Source of the DNA: Lachnospiraceae bacterium
GTDB lineage: Bacteria > Bacillota > Clostridia > Lachnospirales > Lachnospiraceae
Assembly: GCA_014804785.1 (NCBI GenBank)
Contig: JAAUZD010000023.1
Location: 71,973-135,972, forward strand
Length of the DNA: 64,000 bases
Direction: 5' to 3'
Shown: positions 26,351 to 36,653 of the stretch, piece by piece
How positions within the stretch are numbered: position 1 is the first letter of the stretch
How the letters are laid out: each line of letters begins with the position of its first letter
The notes under the pieces: generated by a model
Told to the model about the DNA's origin: nothing
The model's database searches: none
What the model saw: only the letters and a program-made list of their open reading frames with translations
Program-made: the position numbers and the translations under genes

Positions 26351-27208
26351 ATGATAAGAAGATTAATCTTGATAGGATTTGATTTTGGCAAACACATGAG
26401 CAGGAAGAACATCAGCGCATTTGCCGCCAGCACGGCATTCTTCCTGTTCCTGTCATTGATTCCGGCATTGATGCTGCTTTGTGCCATCATACCATATACC
26501 CCTCTTACTGAGGCAAACCTGATGAGCGCCGCCAAACAGATCTCACCGGATGCCATGAATTCTCTGTTGATCAGCATTATCAGAGATGTTTATGATAAAT
26601 CCATTGGACTGGTGTCTGCCAGTGCCATCATCACGTTATGGTCGGCGGGAAAGGGGGTCCTGGCATTGATGCGGGGGCTCAATGCCGTCAATAATGTGGA
26701 GGAAAACAGGAGCTATATTGTGCTGCGCATGGTGGCATGCCTGTACACGGTATTGCTGCTTATAGCAGTGATTTTATCTTTGCTTATCATGGTGTTCGGA
26801 AATTCGTTGATCAGACTGATTGAAGGAGTGATCCCCCAGACCTCCTATCTGTTTGATTTGCTGATGCATTTCAGAACGCCTTTGATGTGGATGATGCTCA
26901 CGATTGTGATTGCATTAATGTATGCTTATGTGCCGGGGACGCGCCTCGGTTTTAAAATGCAGCTTCCGGGAGCAGTTTTTGCAGCTGTGGCATGGAGCGT
27001 GATGACATGGGCATTTTCCGTTTATATTGATGATTTTAACGGATTTAATACCTATGGGAATCTGACCACCATCATTATATTGATGCTCTGGATATATGCC
27101 GCCATGTACATTATATTGGCGGGAGCATACATAAACCGTTATTTTAAACCTGCATTTCAATTTTTTGTTGGAAAAAAGAATATTGACAGGAGTGAAAAGA
27201 TTGGCTAA
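26351..27208 (+). CDS. YihY/BrkB family integral membrane protein
   Basis: The 285-residue polytopic protein has about six hydrophobic segments. Family patterns include ISAFAASTAFFLFLSLIPAL near the N-terminus, LWSAGKGVLALMRGLN and the C-terminal TYGNLTTIIILMLWIYAAMYIILAGA. The function of the family is unproven: it was once called ribonuclease BN, an assignment since withdrawn. The start at 26351 has an AGAGGA site. Confidence 0.9.
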   Translation: MIRRLILIGFDFGKHMSRKNISAFAASTAFFLFLSLIPALMLLCAIIPYTPLTEANLMSAAKQISPDAMNSLLISIIRDVYDKSIGLVSASAIITLWSAGKGVLALMRGLNAVNNVEENRSYIVLRMVACLYTVLLLIAVILSLLIMVFGNSLIRLIEGVIPQTSYLFDLLMHFRTPLMWMMLTIVIALMYAYVPGTRLGFKMQLPGAVFAAVAWSVMTWAFSVYIDDFNGFNTYGNLTTIIILMLWIYAAMYIILAGAYINRYFKPAFQFFVGKKNIDRSEKIG

Positions 27209-27220
27209 AATGATAAACAG

Positions 27221-27250
27221 TTGAATTATAAATGGCTGTGAAGGTGTATA
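27221..27250 (+). promoter_or_regulatory. Possible promoter of the pheST leader
   Basis: TTGAAT (27221-27226) and TGTATA (27245-27250) are 18 nt apart, just before the T-box leader. Confidence 0.4.
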
Positions 27251-27510
27251 GTAGCGCAAGTATCTTCTGTCAGAGAGAGGGAGCCGTCGGCTGGAAGCTT
27301 CCTTGAGTTCAGATCTTGTAATGCGAATTTCCCACCGGAGCTTTCGGACCTAACGCAGACTGGCATAGTTGCCGAAAATTTAAATCTGTAAGTAAGTCTG
27401 AACGTGTGACGCGCGTTAAGTGAATGAAGAGTCTGTCATCATGACAGGAAAATGGGTGGTACCGCGGAAAATTTCGTCCCTTGCATTTCGATGCAGGGGA
27501 TTTTCATTTT
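27251..27510 (+). promoter_or_regulatory. T-box riboswitch controlling pheST (tRNA-Phe)
   Basis: T-box leaders bind uncharged tRNA and then prevent transcription termination. Stem I elements are visible: the AGAGAG bulge region near 27272 and the GGCTGGAAG distal loop. The specifier region GAATTTCCCACC (27325-27336) offers UUC (27329-27331), a Phe codon. The T-box GGGTGGTACCGCGG lies at about 27453-27466; its UGGU bulge pairs with a tRNA ending in ACCA, as tRNA-Phe does. The competing terminator stem around CCCTTGCAT-TTCG-ATGCAGGGG runs into T's at about 27511. It accounts for most of the 329-nt gap before pheS. Confidence 0.93.
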
Positions 27511-27537
27511 TATGAATAAAGAGAAAGGAAGAGAGCA

Positions 27538-28557
27538 ATGAAAGAGAAATTAGAGCAGATTAAAGCAGAGGCTTTAAAGCAGATTCAAAGCAGTGACGCG
27601 CTGGATAAGCTAAACGAGATCAGAGTGAATTATCTGGGCAAAAAGGGAGAACTGACCGCTGTATTAAAGGGTATGAAAGATGTTGCAGCTGAGGACAGAC
27701 CGAAAATCGGACAGATGGTAAACGATACAAGACAGGAGATAGAAAGCGTTCTGGAAGAAGCGAAGAACAGAATGGAAAATGCTATTCTGGAGGCAAGAAT
27801 GAAAAGTGAAACCATTGACGTGACCCTGCCTGCCCAAAAGAATCATGTGGGACATCGCCATCCCAATACCATTGCACTTGAAGAAGTGGAAAGAATCTTT
27901 GTAGGTATGGGATATGAGGTAGTGGAAGGTCCTGAGGTGGATACGGACTATTACAATTTCGAGGCACTCAACATCCCGGCGGATCATCCGGCGAAGGATG
28001 AACAGGATACTTTCTACATCAATGGAGATTTCCTCTTGAGAACCCAGACTTCCAATACACAGGTTCATGAGATGGAAAAGGGCAGGATTCCAATCCGCAT
28101 GATTGCGCCCGGAAGAGTATTCCGTTCTGATGAAGTGGATGCCACCCATTCACCTTCATTCCATCAGATTGAGGGGCTGGTAATCGACAAGCATATTACT
28201 TTTGCGGATTTGAAGGGAACGCTTGCTGAATTTGCCAGAGAGCTTTTCGGGGAAGATACAAAAGTAAAATTCCGTCCCCACCACTTCAATTTTACAGAGC
28301 CCAGCGCTGAGATGGATGTTTCCTGTTTTAAGTGCGGCGGCAAAGGATGCCGTTTCTGTAAAGGTTCTGGCTGGATCGAGATTTTAGGCTGCGGCATGGT
28401 ACATCCCAATGTGCTTACCATGAGCGGAATCAATCCGGAGGAATATTCCGGGTTTGCATTCGGTGTGGGACTTGAGAGAATTGCATTGCTGAAATATGAG
28501 ATTGACGATATGCGTCTTCTTTATGAAAATGATATCCGTTTCTTAAAGCAATTTTAA
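27538..28557 (+). CDS. pheS: Phenylalanyl-tRNA synthetase alpha subunit
   Basis: The 339-residue length is normal for the alpha subunit of the heterotetrameric class II synthetase. The N-terminal coiled-coil (to about residue 90) binds tRNA. The catalytic core has GHRHPN, GYEVVEGPEVD, FRSDEVDATHSPSFHQ (motif 2) and GFAFGVGLERIALL (motif 3). A CFKCGGKGCRFC stretch is usual in bacterial PheS. It is under T-box control and followed by pheT. Confidence 0.98.
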   Translation: MKEKLEQIKAEALKQIQSSDALDKLNEIRVNYLGKKGELTAVLKGMKDVAAEDRPKIGQMVNDTRQEIESVLEEAKNRMENAILEARMKSETIDVTLPAQKNHVGHRHPNTIALEEVERIFVGMGYEVVEGPEVDTDYYNFEALNIPADHPAKDEQDTFYINGDFLLRTQTSNTQVHEMEKGRIPIRMIAPGRVFRSDEVDATHSPSFHQIEGLVIDKHITFADLKGTLAEFARELFGEDTKVKFRPHHFNFTEPSAEMDVSCFKCGGKGCRFCKGSGWIEILGCGMVHPNVLTMSGINPEEYSGFAFGVGLERIALLKYEIDDMRLLYENDIRFLKQF

Positions 28558-28588
28558 CAGGCTAATATTTGGAAAGGAAGGAAATGAA

Positions 28589-31009
28589 ATGAATACAGCA
28601 TTATCATGGATAAAAGCATATGTGCCGGAACTTGAGTGCACCGATCAGGAATATTGTGATGCAATGACCTTGACCGGAACAAAAGTAGAAAATTTTGCAC
28701 GGCTGGATAAAAATCTGGAGAAAATCGTAGTAGGTCAGATTGAAAAGATTGAGAAACATCCAGATGCGGATAAACTGATTATATGTCAGGTAAATATTGG
28801 CAGCGAAGTGATTCAGATTGTTACGGGTGCTCCTAATGTGAAAGAAGGAGATAAGATTCCTGTGGTGCTTGACGGAGGAAAAGTTGCCGGCGGTCATGAC
28901 GGCGGTCCGCTCCCAGAGGAAGGGATTTCGATCAAAGCCGGTAAACTGCGGGGCATTGAGTCAAACGGTATGATGTGTTCCATTGAAGAACTTGGATCTG
29001 ACCGAAATATGTATCCTGATGCACCGGAACTTGGCATCTATATTTTCCCTGAGGAGACCGAAGTGGGGGCAGATGCAGTAGAGGTACTGGGGATGCGGGA
29101 TACCGTATTTGAGTATGAAATCACCTCGAACAGAGTGGATTGCTACAGCGTACTTGGAATTGCAAGAGAGGCGGCAGCGACTTTTAGGAAGCCTTTTGTG
29201 CCTCCGGTTGTAGAAGTGAAAGAAAACGGAGAAAATATAAATGACTATGTTTCTGTAGAAGTACAGGATCCTGATTTGTGTTCCAGATACTGCGCAAGGG
29301 TCTGCACGAATATAAAGATAGCTCCTTCGCCGGAATGGATGCAGAGAAGGCTCCGCGCCAGCGGAATCCGTCCGATTAATAATCTGGTGGATATTACCAA
29401 CTATGTCATGGAAGAATATGGTCAGCCCATGCATGCCTTTGATTTAGATACGGTGGCAGGGCATAAGATTATCGTGCGCCGTGCAAAGGACGGGGATGAA
29501 TTCCAGACACTGGATGAACAGGTGAGAAAGCTGGATAAGGATATGCTGATGATTTGTGATGCGGAAAAGGAAATCGGCATTGCGGGAATCATGGGCGGCG
29601 AAAATAGTAAAATTACAGATGAGGTAAAGACGGTTCTTTTTGAAGCGGCAACCTTTAACGGACCTAATATCCGTAAATCGGCAAAAAGATTGGGACTGCG
29701 CACAGATGCTTCCGGCAAGTTTGAAAAAGGTCTCGATCCTCATAATGCGGAGGAAGCCATCAATCGTGCCTGTCAGCTGATTCAGGAACTGGGCTGCGGA
29801 GAAGTGGTAAGCGGTATGGTGGATGTATGCCAGCCAATGAAGGATAAAGCAAGAATTAAGTTTGAGCCGCAGAAAATCAATGATCTGCTGGGGACAGATG
29901 TTTCAAGAGAAGATATGCTTGACATCTTTAAAATGTTGGAAATCGAGTATGATGAAGGTGCAAATGAACTGATTGCACCTACCTACAGACAGGATCTGGA
30001 GTGCCGTGCCGATATTGCGGAAGAAGTGGCAAGATTTTTTGGATATGACAAGATTCCTACCACGCTTCCCACAGGCGAGGCAACAGCAGGAAAAATATCC
30101 TACAAGCTCCGTATTGAACAGAAAGCAAGAGATGTGGCTGAATACTGCGGCTTTTCGCAGGGGATGAATTATTCCTTTGAAAGTCCCAAGGTATTTGATA
30201 AACTTCTTTTACCAGAAGATTCACCGCTTAGAAAGACGATTGTGATTGCCAATCCGCTTGGAGAAGACTTTTCAATTATGAGGACCATTTCCTTAAATGG
30301 AATGCTGACTTCTCTGGCATCCAATTACAATAGAAGAAATAAAGATGTCAGATTGTATGAACTTGGAAATATTTATCTGCCCCATCAGTTCCCTCTGACA
30401 GAACGTCCTGATGAACGGATGCAGTTCACCCTTGGCATGTATGGAGAAGGCGATTTCTATACGATGAAGGGCGTGATAGAAGAATTTTTCGATGCGGTGG
30501 GTATGAAAAAGAAAGTCGTTTATAATCCCGATGCCGGCAAGCCCTTTTTACATCCCGGACGTCAGGCGGATGTCGTATATGAGGGTGATACGGTGGGCTA
30601 TCTGGGAGAAGTTCATCCGATTGTATGCAAAAATTACGATATTGCAACGAAGGTTTATATTGCAGTACTGGATATGCCCCTTATTGTGGACAAAACGACT
30701 TTTGACAGAAAATATGAAGGAATTGCAAAATACCCGGCAGTATCCAGAGATATCAGTATGGTCGTGCCGAAGAATATTCTGGCAGGGCAGATTGAAGCCA
30801 TGATCGAGCAAAGAGGCGGAAAGATTCTGGAGTCTTATCAGCTGTTTGATATCTATGAAGGTGAGCAGATTAAGGAAGGCTTCAAATCAGTGGCATATTC
30901 CATTACGTTCCGCGCCAAAGACCGCACACTGGAAGAAAATGATATTTCAGGTGCAATGAAGAAAATTTTAAATGGTCTTGAGGGGCTGGGGATTGAATTA
31001 AGACAGTAA
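28589..31009 (+). CDS. pheT: Phenylalanyl-tRNA synthetase beta subunit
   Basis: The 806-residue protein has the full PheT domain set: an OB-fold tRNA-binding domain (about residues 40-150), the B3/B4 editing region, B5, a catalytic-like core and the C-terminal anticodon-binding FDX domain (AVSRDISMVVPKNI to the end). It starts 31 nt after pheS behind a GGAAGG site. A hairpin terminator follows. Confidence 0.98.
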   Translation: MNTALSWIKAYVPELECTDQEYCDAMTLTGTKVENFARLDKNLEKIVVGQIEKIEKHPDADKLIICQVNIGSEVIQIVTGAPNVKEGDKIPVVLDGGKVAGGHDGGPLPEEGISIKAGKLRGIESNGMMCSIEELGSDRNMYPDAPELGIYIFPEETEVGADAVEVLGMRDTVFEYEITSNRVDCYSVLGIAREAAATFRKPFVPPVVEVKENGENINDYVSVEVQDPDLCSRYCARVCTNIKIAPSPEWMQRRLRASGIRPINNLVDITNYVMEEYGQPMHAFDLDTVAGHKIIVRRAKDGDEFQTLDEQVRKLDKDMLMICDAEKEIGIAGIMGGENSKITDEVKTVLFEAATFNGPNIRKSAKRLGLRTDASGKFEKGLDPHNAEEAINRACQLIQELGCGEVVSGMVDVCQPMKDKARIKFEPQKINDLLGTDVSREDMLDIFKMLEIEYDEGANELIAPTYRQDLECRADIAEEVARFFGYDKIPTTLPTGEATAGKISYKLRIEQKARDVAEYCGFSQGMNYSFESPKVFDKLLLPEDSPLRKTIVIANPLGEDFSIMRTISLNGMLTSLASNYNRRNKDVRLYELGNIYLPHQFPLTERPDERMQFTLGMYGEGDFYTMKGVIEEFFDAVGMKKKVVYNPDAGKPFLHPGRQADVVYEGDTVGYLGEVHPIVCKNYDIATKVYIAVLDMPLIVDKTTFDRKYEGIAKYPAVSRDISMVVPKNILAGQIEAMIEQRGGKILESYQLFDIYEGEQIKEGFKSVAYSITFRAKDRTLEENDISGAMKKILNGLEGLGIELRQ

Positions 31010-31021
31010 ATGGGTTAAGAT

Positions 31022-31067
31022 AAGCACAGTGGATGGAAAGAAATACCTTTTCCCTGCTGTGCTTTTT
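31022..31067 (+). terminator. pheST terminator
   Basis: AAGCACAG pairs with CTGTGCTT, with an inner GGAAAG/CTTTTCC helix, and runs into T's. It lies directly after pheT. Confidence 0.75.
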
Positions 31068-31118
31068 ATAAGTTACATGATATCCGGGAATAATAATAAA
31101 AAGAAAGGGAATAGAAAA

Positions 31119-32594
31119 ATGGAAAAGAAAAATACATGGGAAACCTACAATGACAAGCAATTAAAGGAAGTGGATGTGTTTGCAGATGAATACAGAAATT
31201 TTCTGGATGAAGGAAAGACAGAGCGGGAGTGTGTAGATTATATCGTAAATGCGGCAGAGAGGGCAGGATATCGTGAACTTCAAGCTGTCATCAAAAAAGG
31301 TGATAAACTAAAGAAAGGCGATAAGGTATATGCGGTATGGATGAACAAATCCGTTGTCATGTTCCGTATTGGAGAGCAGCCCATGTCAGAGGGAATGAAC
31401 ATTCTGGGCGCCCATATAGATTCTCCCAGGCTGGATGTCAAGCAGAACCCGCTCTATGAGGAAGGCGGTTTTGCCTATCTGGATACCCACTATTACGGCG
31501 GAGTGAAGAAATATCAATGGGTGACGATTCCGCTTGCCCTTCACGGAGTAATCGTCAAAAAGGACGGCACTGTGGTAGAAATCAATATTGGCGAAAATGA
31601 AGATGATCCGGTTTTCTTTATCTCCGATCTTTTGATTCACCTTGCACAGGAGCAGCTTGAGAAGAAAGCAGCTAAAGTCATTGAGGGTGAGGCGTTGGAT
31701 ATCATTATAGGCAATAAGCCGATTACCTTCGGAAAAGAAAAAGCTGCTGAAAAAGAAAGCAAGAGCAGCGAGGAAGCAGAGGGCAAAAAGAAGGATAAAA
31801 AGGAAAAGAAAGACAAAGAGCGTGCCAAAGAAGCGGTAAAGAAGGGAATACTGGATATTTTAAAGAAGACCTATGACGTGGAAGAGGAAGATTTCCTGTC
31901 TGCTGAACTTGAGGTGGTACCTGCCGGAAGAGCAAGGGAAGCAGGGCTTGACCGCAGCATGATCTTAGCTTACGGACAGGATGACAGGGTATGTGCATTT
32001 TCCTCCTTAAAAGCAATGCTTGAGGTGGAGGAAAGCAAAAGAACAGCCTGCTGTCTTCTGGTAGATAAAGAGGAGATTGGCAGTGTAGGCGCTACCGGCA
32101 TGCAGTCAAGATTCTTTGAAAATATGGTAGCTGAGGTGATGAATCTGACAGGAGAATATTCAGAGCTTAATGTGAGAAGATGTCTTGCTTCTTCCTGTAT
32201 GCTCTCTTCAGATGTAAGCAGTGCCTTTGATCCTGCTTTTGCATCCAGTTTTGATAAGAAAAATGTAGCTTATCTCGGAGGAGGAATGGTATTCAATAAG
32301 TTTACCGGTTCCCGGGGAAAATCCGGTTCCAATGATGCCAATGCAGAGTATCTGGCACACATCCGCCAGATTTTTGAGAAGGAAAAGATTAATTTCCAGA
32401 CGGCGGAGCTTGGCAGGGTGGATCTTGGCGGCGGCGGCACCATTGCGTACATCCTTGCCTTATATGGTATGAATGTCATTGACAGCGGTGTAGCGGTCCT
32501 TAACATGCATGCGCCCTGGGAGGCGACCAGTAAGGCGGACGTATATGAAACAAAGCGGGGCTATATTGCCTTTTTAAGAGGAGCTGACCTGTAA
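31119..32594 (+). CDS. M18 family aminopeptidase with a Lys/Glu-rich insert
   Basis: M18 enzymes are dinuclear zinc aminopeptidases that cleave N-terminal, often acidic, residues. The start at 31119 has an AAAGGGA site; an ORF extension to 31029 runs into the pheT terminator and is rejected. Zinc-ligand motifs visible in the 491-residue protein are [25 protein letters not shown] and [12 protein letters not shown], with a late [12 protein letters not shown]. At about residues 206-242 it has a very charged insert of mostly Lys, Glu and Asp, probably a disordered loop. The stop overlaps the queA start (TAATG). Confidence 0.93.
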   Translation: MEKKNTWETYNDKQLKEVDVFADEYRNFLDEGKTERECVDYIVNAAERAGYRELQAVIKKGDKLKKGDKVYAVWMNKSVVMFRIGEQPMSEGMNILGAHIDSPRLDVKQNPLYEEGGFAYLDTHYYGGVKKYQWVTIPLALHGVIVKKDGTVVEINIGENEDDPVFFISDLLIHLAQEQLEKKAAKVIEGEALDIIIGNKPITFGKEKAAEKESKSSEEAEGKKKDKKEKKDKERAKEAVKKGILDILKKTYDVEEEDFLSAELEVVPAGRAREAGLDRSMILAYGQDDRVCAFSSLKAMLEVEESKRTACCLLVDKEEIGSVGATGMQSRFFENMVAEVMNLTGEYSELNVRRCLASSCMLSSDVSSAFDPAFASSFDKKNVAYLGGGMVFNKFTGSRGKSGSNDANAEYLAHIRQIFEKEKINFQTAELGRVDLGGGGTIAYILALYGMNVIDSGVAVLNMHAPWEATSKADVYETKRGYIAFLRGADL

Positions 32595-33634
32595 TGGAAG
32601 CGTCGGGACTTAAAACCGCAGATTTTTACTTTGATCTGCCCCAGGAACTGATTGCCCAGGATCCCTTAGAGGACAGGTCGTCCTCGCGGCTTCTCATGCT
32701 GGATAAAAATACGGGCGAAATCAGGCATGAGGTGTTTCGGAACATTGCGGATTATCTGGAAGAAGGCGATTGTCTGGTGCTGAACAATACCAAAGTGCTT
32801 CCGGCAAGGCTTCTTGGCGTCAAGGCGGAAACCGGCGCTGCCGTTGAGGTGCTGCTCCTTAAGCGAAGAGAAGGAGACGTGTGGGAAACGCTGGTAAAAC
32901 CGGGCAGAAAGATGAAGCCGGGGGCGCATCTTGTGTTTGGAGACGGTATCTTGAAAGCGGAGGTTTTAGATGTGGTGGAGGAAGGCAACCGGCTGATCAG
33001 ATTTTCCTATCAAGGGATATTCGAGGAGGTATTAGACAGTCTGGGGGAAATGCCCCTGCCGCCTTACATCACACATAAACTGAAAGATAAGAACCGTTAT
33101 CAGACGGTGTATGCTAAGTATGATGGTTCTGCTGCGGCGCCTACAGCGGGGCTGCATTTTACAGAAGAACTGTTAAGGCAGATAGAGGAAAAAGGCGTGA
33201 AACTGGCTTATGTGACCCTTCATGTGGGGCTTGGCACCTTCCGCCCGGTAAAGGCGGACAATATCCTGGAACATCATATGCATTCTGAATACTATCAAAT
33301 TACGGATCAGGCGGCAAAAACCATCAATGAGACAAAAAAGAGCGGTCACAGGGTCATCTGTGTGGGGACTACCAGCTGCCGTACCATAGAAAGCGCTGCG
33401 AATGCGGATGGAATGCTTAAGGAGTGCTGCGGAGATACGGAAATATTTATTTACCCGGGGTATCAGTTTAAGGTGCTGGATGGTCTGATTACCAATTTCC
33501 ACCTGCCCGAGTCTACGCTGGTCATGCTGGTCAGCGCTCTTGCAGGAAGAGAAAATGTGCTTAGTGCATATCAGAAAGCTATAGAAGAGAGGTATCGCTT
33601 CTTTTCCTTTGGGGATGCGATGTTCATTAGCTGA
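32594..33634 (+). CDS. queA: S-adenosylmethionine:tRNA ribosyltransferase-isomerase
   Basis: QueA transfers the ribosyl part of SAM to 7-aminomethyl-7-deazaguanine in tRNA to form epoxyqueuosine. The 346-residue protein begins [19 protein letters not shown] and contains [34 protein letters not shown] and [15 protein letters not shown], all family signatures. It is translationally coupled to the aminopeptidase by a one-base overlap. No other queuosine gene is in the window. Confidence 0.97.
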   Translation: MEASGLKTADFYFDLPQELIAQDPLEDRSSSRLLMLDKNTGEIRHEVFRNIADYLEEGDCLVLNNTKVLPARLLGVKAETGAAVEVLLLKRREGDVWETLVKPGRKMKPGAHLVFGDGILKAEVLDVVEEGNRLIRFSYQGIFEEVLDSLGEMPLPPYITHKLKDKNRYQTVYAKYDGSAAAPTAGLHFTEELLRQIEEKGVKLAYVTLHVGLGTFRPVKADNILEHHMHSEYYQITDQAAKTINETKKSGHRVICVGTTSCRTIESAANADGMLKECCGDTEIFIYPGYQFKVLDGLITNFHLPESTLVMLVSALAGRENVLSAYQKAIEERYRFFSFGDAMFIS

Positions 33635-33673
33635 CACCGCTTCCTGGATGGGGAGAAAGGAGTTCATTATAGT

Positions 33674-34168
33674 TTGAAAAGAAAGAAAATCTATACAGTA
33701 ATAGCGATAAGTCTTCTGATTGTGTTATACATTGCGATCTTTTGTTTTTCGGCAGAGGACGGAGAAAACTCATCTGACTTAAGTAATAAGGTTACAGAGA
33801 TTATTATGCGGATATATTATAAAATGAGGGGAAGCGAAAGTGGAGGAGGCGTGGTGGAAGGAGCAGTTCTGCCGTTGGAAGGACTCATCAGAAAGCTTGC
33901 TCATTTCCTTGAATATATGTGTGTAGGACTCTTATCCTACAGTCTGGTGGTTTTGTGGCATAAGCCTGCAAAGATGGGAAGTCTGGCGGTTACTGCGCAG
34001 CTTTTGATATCTGCAGGTCTGGACGAATTTCATCAGTCCTTTATTCCTGGAAGATATGCGTCCATAAAAGATGTTATGATAGATACAGCAGGTGGAATAA
34101 CGGGAATTCTGTTAATAGCGGTGGGAACGAAAATACGAAAACGCTGGCGGTACATCAGATCTCGTTAA
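33674..34168 (+). CDS. VanZ family membrane protein
   Basis: The 164-residue protein probably starts at TTG (33674) behind AAAGGAG. It has four hydrophobic segments. VanZ-like motifs are EGLIRKLAHFLEYMCVGLL and SAGLDEFHQSFIPGRYASIKDVMIDTAGGI split over the second half. VanZ gives low-level teicoplanin resistance in enterococci, but most chromosomal homologues have no known role, so a resistance function should not be assumed. A terminator follows. Confidence 0.85.
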   Translation: MKRKKIYTVIAISLLIVLYIAIFCFSAEDGENSSDLSNKVTEIIMRIYYKMRGSESGGGVVEGAVLPLEGLIRKLAHFLEYMCVGLLSYSLVVLWHKPAKMGSLAVTAQLLISAGLDEFHQSFIPGRYASIKDVMIDTAGGITGILLIAVGTKIRKRWRYIRSR

Positions 34169-34196
34169 AGTGAATAGACAATGTTCCTATGTAAAC

Positions 34197-34231
34197 AAAA
34201 GGTTCTGTGGGTTGCCCACAGGACCTTTTTA
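34197..34231. terminator. Bidirectional terminator
   Basis: AAAAGGTTCTGTGGG pairs with CCCACAGGACCTTTT over a TTG loop and runs into T's. It lies between the convergent vanZ and tyrA genes. Confidence 0.9.
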
Positions 34232-34255
34232 CCGCGCGGAGCGCGTCTGTGTTTG

Positions 34256-35350
34256 TTAATGTATGACATATCCTTTGGAACGAAGGATTTCTGAGGCGCT
34301 TTTAATGCTTTCCTCCTGATAAAATTCTACCCGGAGCACGCCGTCCTCCTGTTCTCTGTTGTGTACAATTCCTATGTTCTTGATGCTGATCTGATTGAGC
34401 GCAAGAATAGTTGCAATAGCAGCAAGGGCGCCCGGTTCGTCGGCAATCTCAATGCGGATGGAAAAGGTCTTTTTGATTGGACCGCTGGGGGCGTCAATAA
34501 AAGAATCTCGATATTGTCTTGCATCATCAAAAAACTGATATAACTTTTCAGGCTGCGGCTGATTAATCTGCGATTTGATCTGTTCAAGGGATTTAATGTA
34601 TTCATCCAAAAACCGGACGATATTGCTTTTGTTGGTGAGGCAAATCTGCTGCCACATGAGCGGGGAGGAGGAAGCAATTCTTGTAATATCCTTAAACCCG
34701 CCGGCGGCAATCAGTTTCATGATTCCCTCATCAGAATCAGAAGCCTTGATCAGATTGACTAAAGAAGCCGCAACCACGTGTGGCAGATGACTGATAGCAG
34801 CGGTCACGTAATCATGCTGTGCGCAGGTAAGAACCAGAGGGATTGCTTTAAGGGAAGCAATCAATTTTCTGAATTCTTCCGTAACCGCAGGAGCAACTTC
34901 GCTGCAAGGCGTTAGAATATAGTAGGCATTCTGGAGAAGCAGTGCTCTGGAATTGATATAACCGGTCCTTTCGCTCCCTGCCATGGGATGTCCGCCTATG
35001 AACTGACCGGACAGTCCTGCTTTTTCAATATGGCTGTGAATATCGGTTTTTACACTGCCTACGTCAGTGAGCAGGCAGGCAGGAGAAATCATTTCTTTTA
35101 ATTGCAGAAGAGTTTTGTCATTTTCTGATACGGGAGCGCATAAAAAGATATAGTTACAGTCTGCAAATTCTTTTCCGATAGAGGAAAGTGCAAGATTGAT
35201 GACACTGTCATTTTCAGCAGCTTTTAATGCTTCCTGATTGATATCATATGCAAGCAGGCGGCTGTCTGGATAAAACTGGCGGATTGCTCTGGCAATGGAA
35301 CCGCCAATCAGGCCAAGACCGATAAAGCCGCAGGTAAAATCACTTTTCAT
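34256..35350 (-). CDS. tyrA: Prephenate dehydrogenase with C-terminal ACT domain
   Basis: TyrA oxidises prephenate to 4-hydroxyphenylpyruvate in tyrosine synthesis. The N-terminal NAD-binding motif is GFIGLGLIGGSIARA (about residues 8-22). The catalytic region has GGHPMAGSERTGY and the ISHLPHVVAASLVN stretch. The last 70 residues form an ACT domain (SIRIEIADEPGALAAIATIL), probably for tyrosine feedback. The 364-residue length fits the ACT form. It follows the DAHP synthase gene by 11 nt in the same operon. Confidence 0.95.
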   Translation of the reverse strand: MKSDFTCGFIGLGLIGGSIARAIRQFYPDSRLLAYDINQEALKAAENDSVINLALSSIGKEFADCNYIFLCAPVSENDKTLLQLKEMISPACLLTDVGSVKTDIHSHIEKAGLSGQFIGGHPMAGSERTGYINSRALLLQNAYYILTPCSEVAPAVTEEFRKLIASLKAIPLVLTCAQHDYVTAAISHLPHVVAASLVNLIKASDSDEGIMKLIAAGGFKDITRIASSSPLMWQQICLTNKSNIVRFLDEYIKSLEQIKSQINQPQPEKLYQFFDDARQYRDSFIDAPSGPIKKTFSIRIEIADEPGALAAIATILALNQISIKNIGIVHNREQEDGVLRVEFYQEESIKSASEILRSKGYVIH

Positions 35351-35361
35351 GAGAAATCTCC

Positions 35362-36381
35362 TTATTCTTTGAATGTTCTGCCCACCAGCTGACTAAAAGG
35401 CGCAATTTCATTGGTAAGGGCTGCAAATTTCTGGAAGGTCAGTGATTGGGGACCGTCTGAGAGGGCATGTGCCGGGTCATTATGCACTTCAATCATCAGA
35501 CCGTCGGCATCACAGGCTACGGCAGCTTTTGCCATAGGGGCTACATATTTGTAGGAACCTGTAGAGTGAGAGGGGTCTACGATAATCGGCAGATGGGTCT
35601 TTTGGCGAAGCACTGGAACCGCACTTAAATCCAGGGTATTGCGGGTGGCTGTTTCAAAGGTGCGGATGCCTCTTTCGCAGAGTACCACATTGGGATTTCC
35701 CTCTGCAATAATATATTCGGCAGCGTTCAGCCATTCATCGATGGTGGCGCAGAGACCTCTTTTTAAAAGTACCGGAAGACCGGATTGCCCCGCTTCTTTC
35801 AGTAAAATGAAATTCTGCATGTTTCGGGCACCGATTTGAATCATATCCACATATTTGACGGCAGCCTCAATGGCATCCAGACTTACCACTTCACAGATGG
35901 TGGAAAGACCGGTAGCAGCCTTTGCTTCCTGCATATATCTAAGACCTTCCTCCTCAAGTCCCTGGAAGGAATAGGGGGAGGTACGGGGCTTGTAAGCGCC
36001 GCCGCGTAAGATGGTTGCACCGGCAGCTTTTACGGCCTCGGCAATGCACAGAAGCTGTTCTTCCGTTTCTACAGCACAGGGACCTGCCATAATGGTGAGA
36101 GTACCGGGACCGATGCTGGTGTTTCCTACCTTGACGGTAGTTGGCTCTGCATGGAATTTTCTGTTGGCGAGTTTGTAGCTTTCCGTTATGGGAACAATAT
36201 GATCCACATCCTTAAAAATGGTGAGGGTTTCCGTGGAAAGTCTGGATTTGTCACCTACAAGACCGATGATTGTCACTTCTTCGCCTTTGGATAAATGAAC
36301 TTGAAGGCCGTTTTCTTCAATATATCTGGTAACAGCCTGGATGCTTTTCTCTGAAGCATGAGGTTTCATTACGATAATCAT
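35362..36381 (-). CDS. aroF: 3-deoxy-7-phosphoheptulonate synthase (DAHP synthase, type I-beta)
   Basis: This enzyme condenses PEP and erythrose 4-phosphate in the first step of the shikimate pathway. The 339-residue protein has the N-terminal ferredoxin-like regulatory domain of the I-beta class (residues 1 to about 70). The barrel contains LTIMAGPCAVETEEQ, LRGGAYKPRTSPYSFQG, QIGARNMQNF, LCERGIRTFE and IVDPSHSTG. The start at 36381 has an AAAGGAG site. It is the promoter-proximal gene of an operon with tyrA, so PEP enters aromatic synthesis here. Confidence 0.96.
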   Translation of the reverse strand: MIIVMKPHASEKSIQAVTRYIEENGLQVHLSKGEEVTIIGLVGDKSRLSTETLTIFKDVDHIVPITESYKLANRKFHAEPTTVKVGNTSIGPGTLTIMAGPCAVETEEQLLCIAEAVKAAGATILRGGAYKPRTSPYSFQGLEEEGLRYMQEAKAATGLSTICEVVSLDAIEAAVKYVDMIQIGARNMQNFILLKEAGQSGLPVLLKRGLCATIDEWLNAAEYIIAEGNPNVVLCERGIRTFETATRNTLDLSAVPVLRQKTHLPIIVDPSHSTGSYKYVAPMAKAAVACDADGLMIEVHNDPAHALSDGPQSLTFQKFAALTNEIAPFSQLVGRTFKE

Positions 36382-36437
36382 TTGCTGACTCCTTTCGCGG
36401 CAATTCCTATTTTACTTGTCATTGCCTTCGTTTTCAC

Positions 36438-36466
36438 AATATATCACTTCAACGTGTGAAAGTCAA
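36438..36466 (-). promoter_or_regulatory. Promoter of the aroF-tyrA operon
   Basis: On the minus strand TTGACT (plus 36461-36466), a 17-nt spacer and TATATT (plus 36438-36443) lie about 57 nt upstream of the start codon. Confidence 0.65.
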
Positions 36467-36653
36467 CAGGGATTAAAATAGAAAAATATAATGCTGAAAC
36501 GCATGAAATATAATTGTGTATAAAATGCACGATTATGCTTGTGTAAAACATAAAAATTTAGTAAAATGTACTCATGGGAATTTTGGGGTCAAGTGTTTTT
36601 ATTTGAAAATAATTGGCGTAATGCCCAAAAAAGCGGAAAATGGAGGGACTTAT

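Noticed and set aside
33674..34168. Glycopeptide resistance determinant
   Set aside because: Only a VanZ-like protein is present; there is no vanHAX or regulatory pair, and most VanZ homologues have no resistance role.
36516..36653. Longer N-terminus for the EF-G-like protein
   Set aside because: The extra residues resemble no EF-G sequence, and the ATG at 36654 has a clear GGAGGG site.
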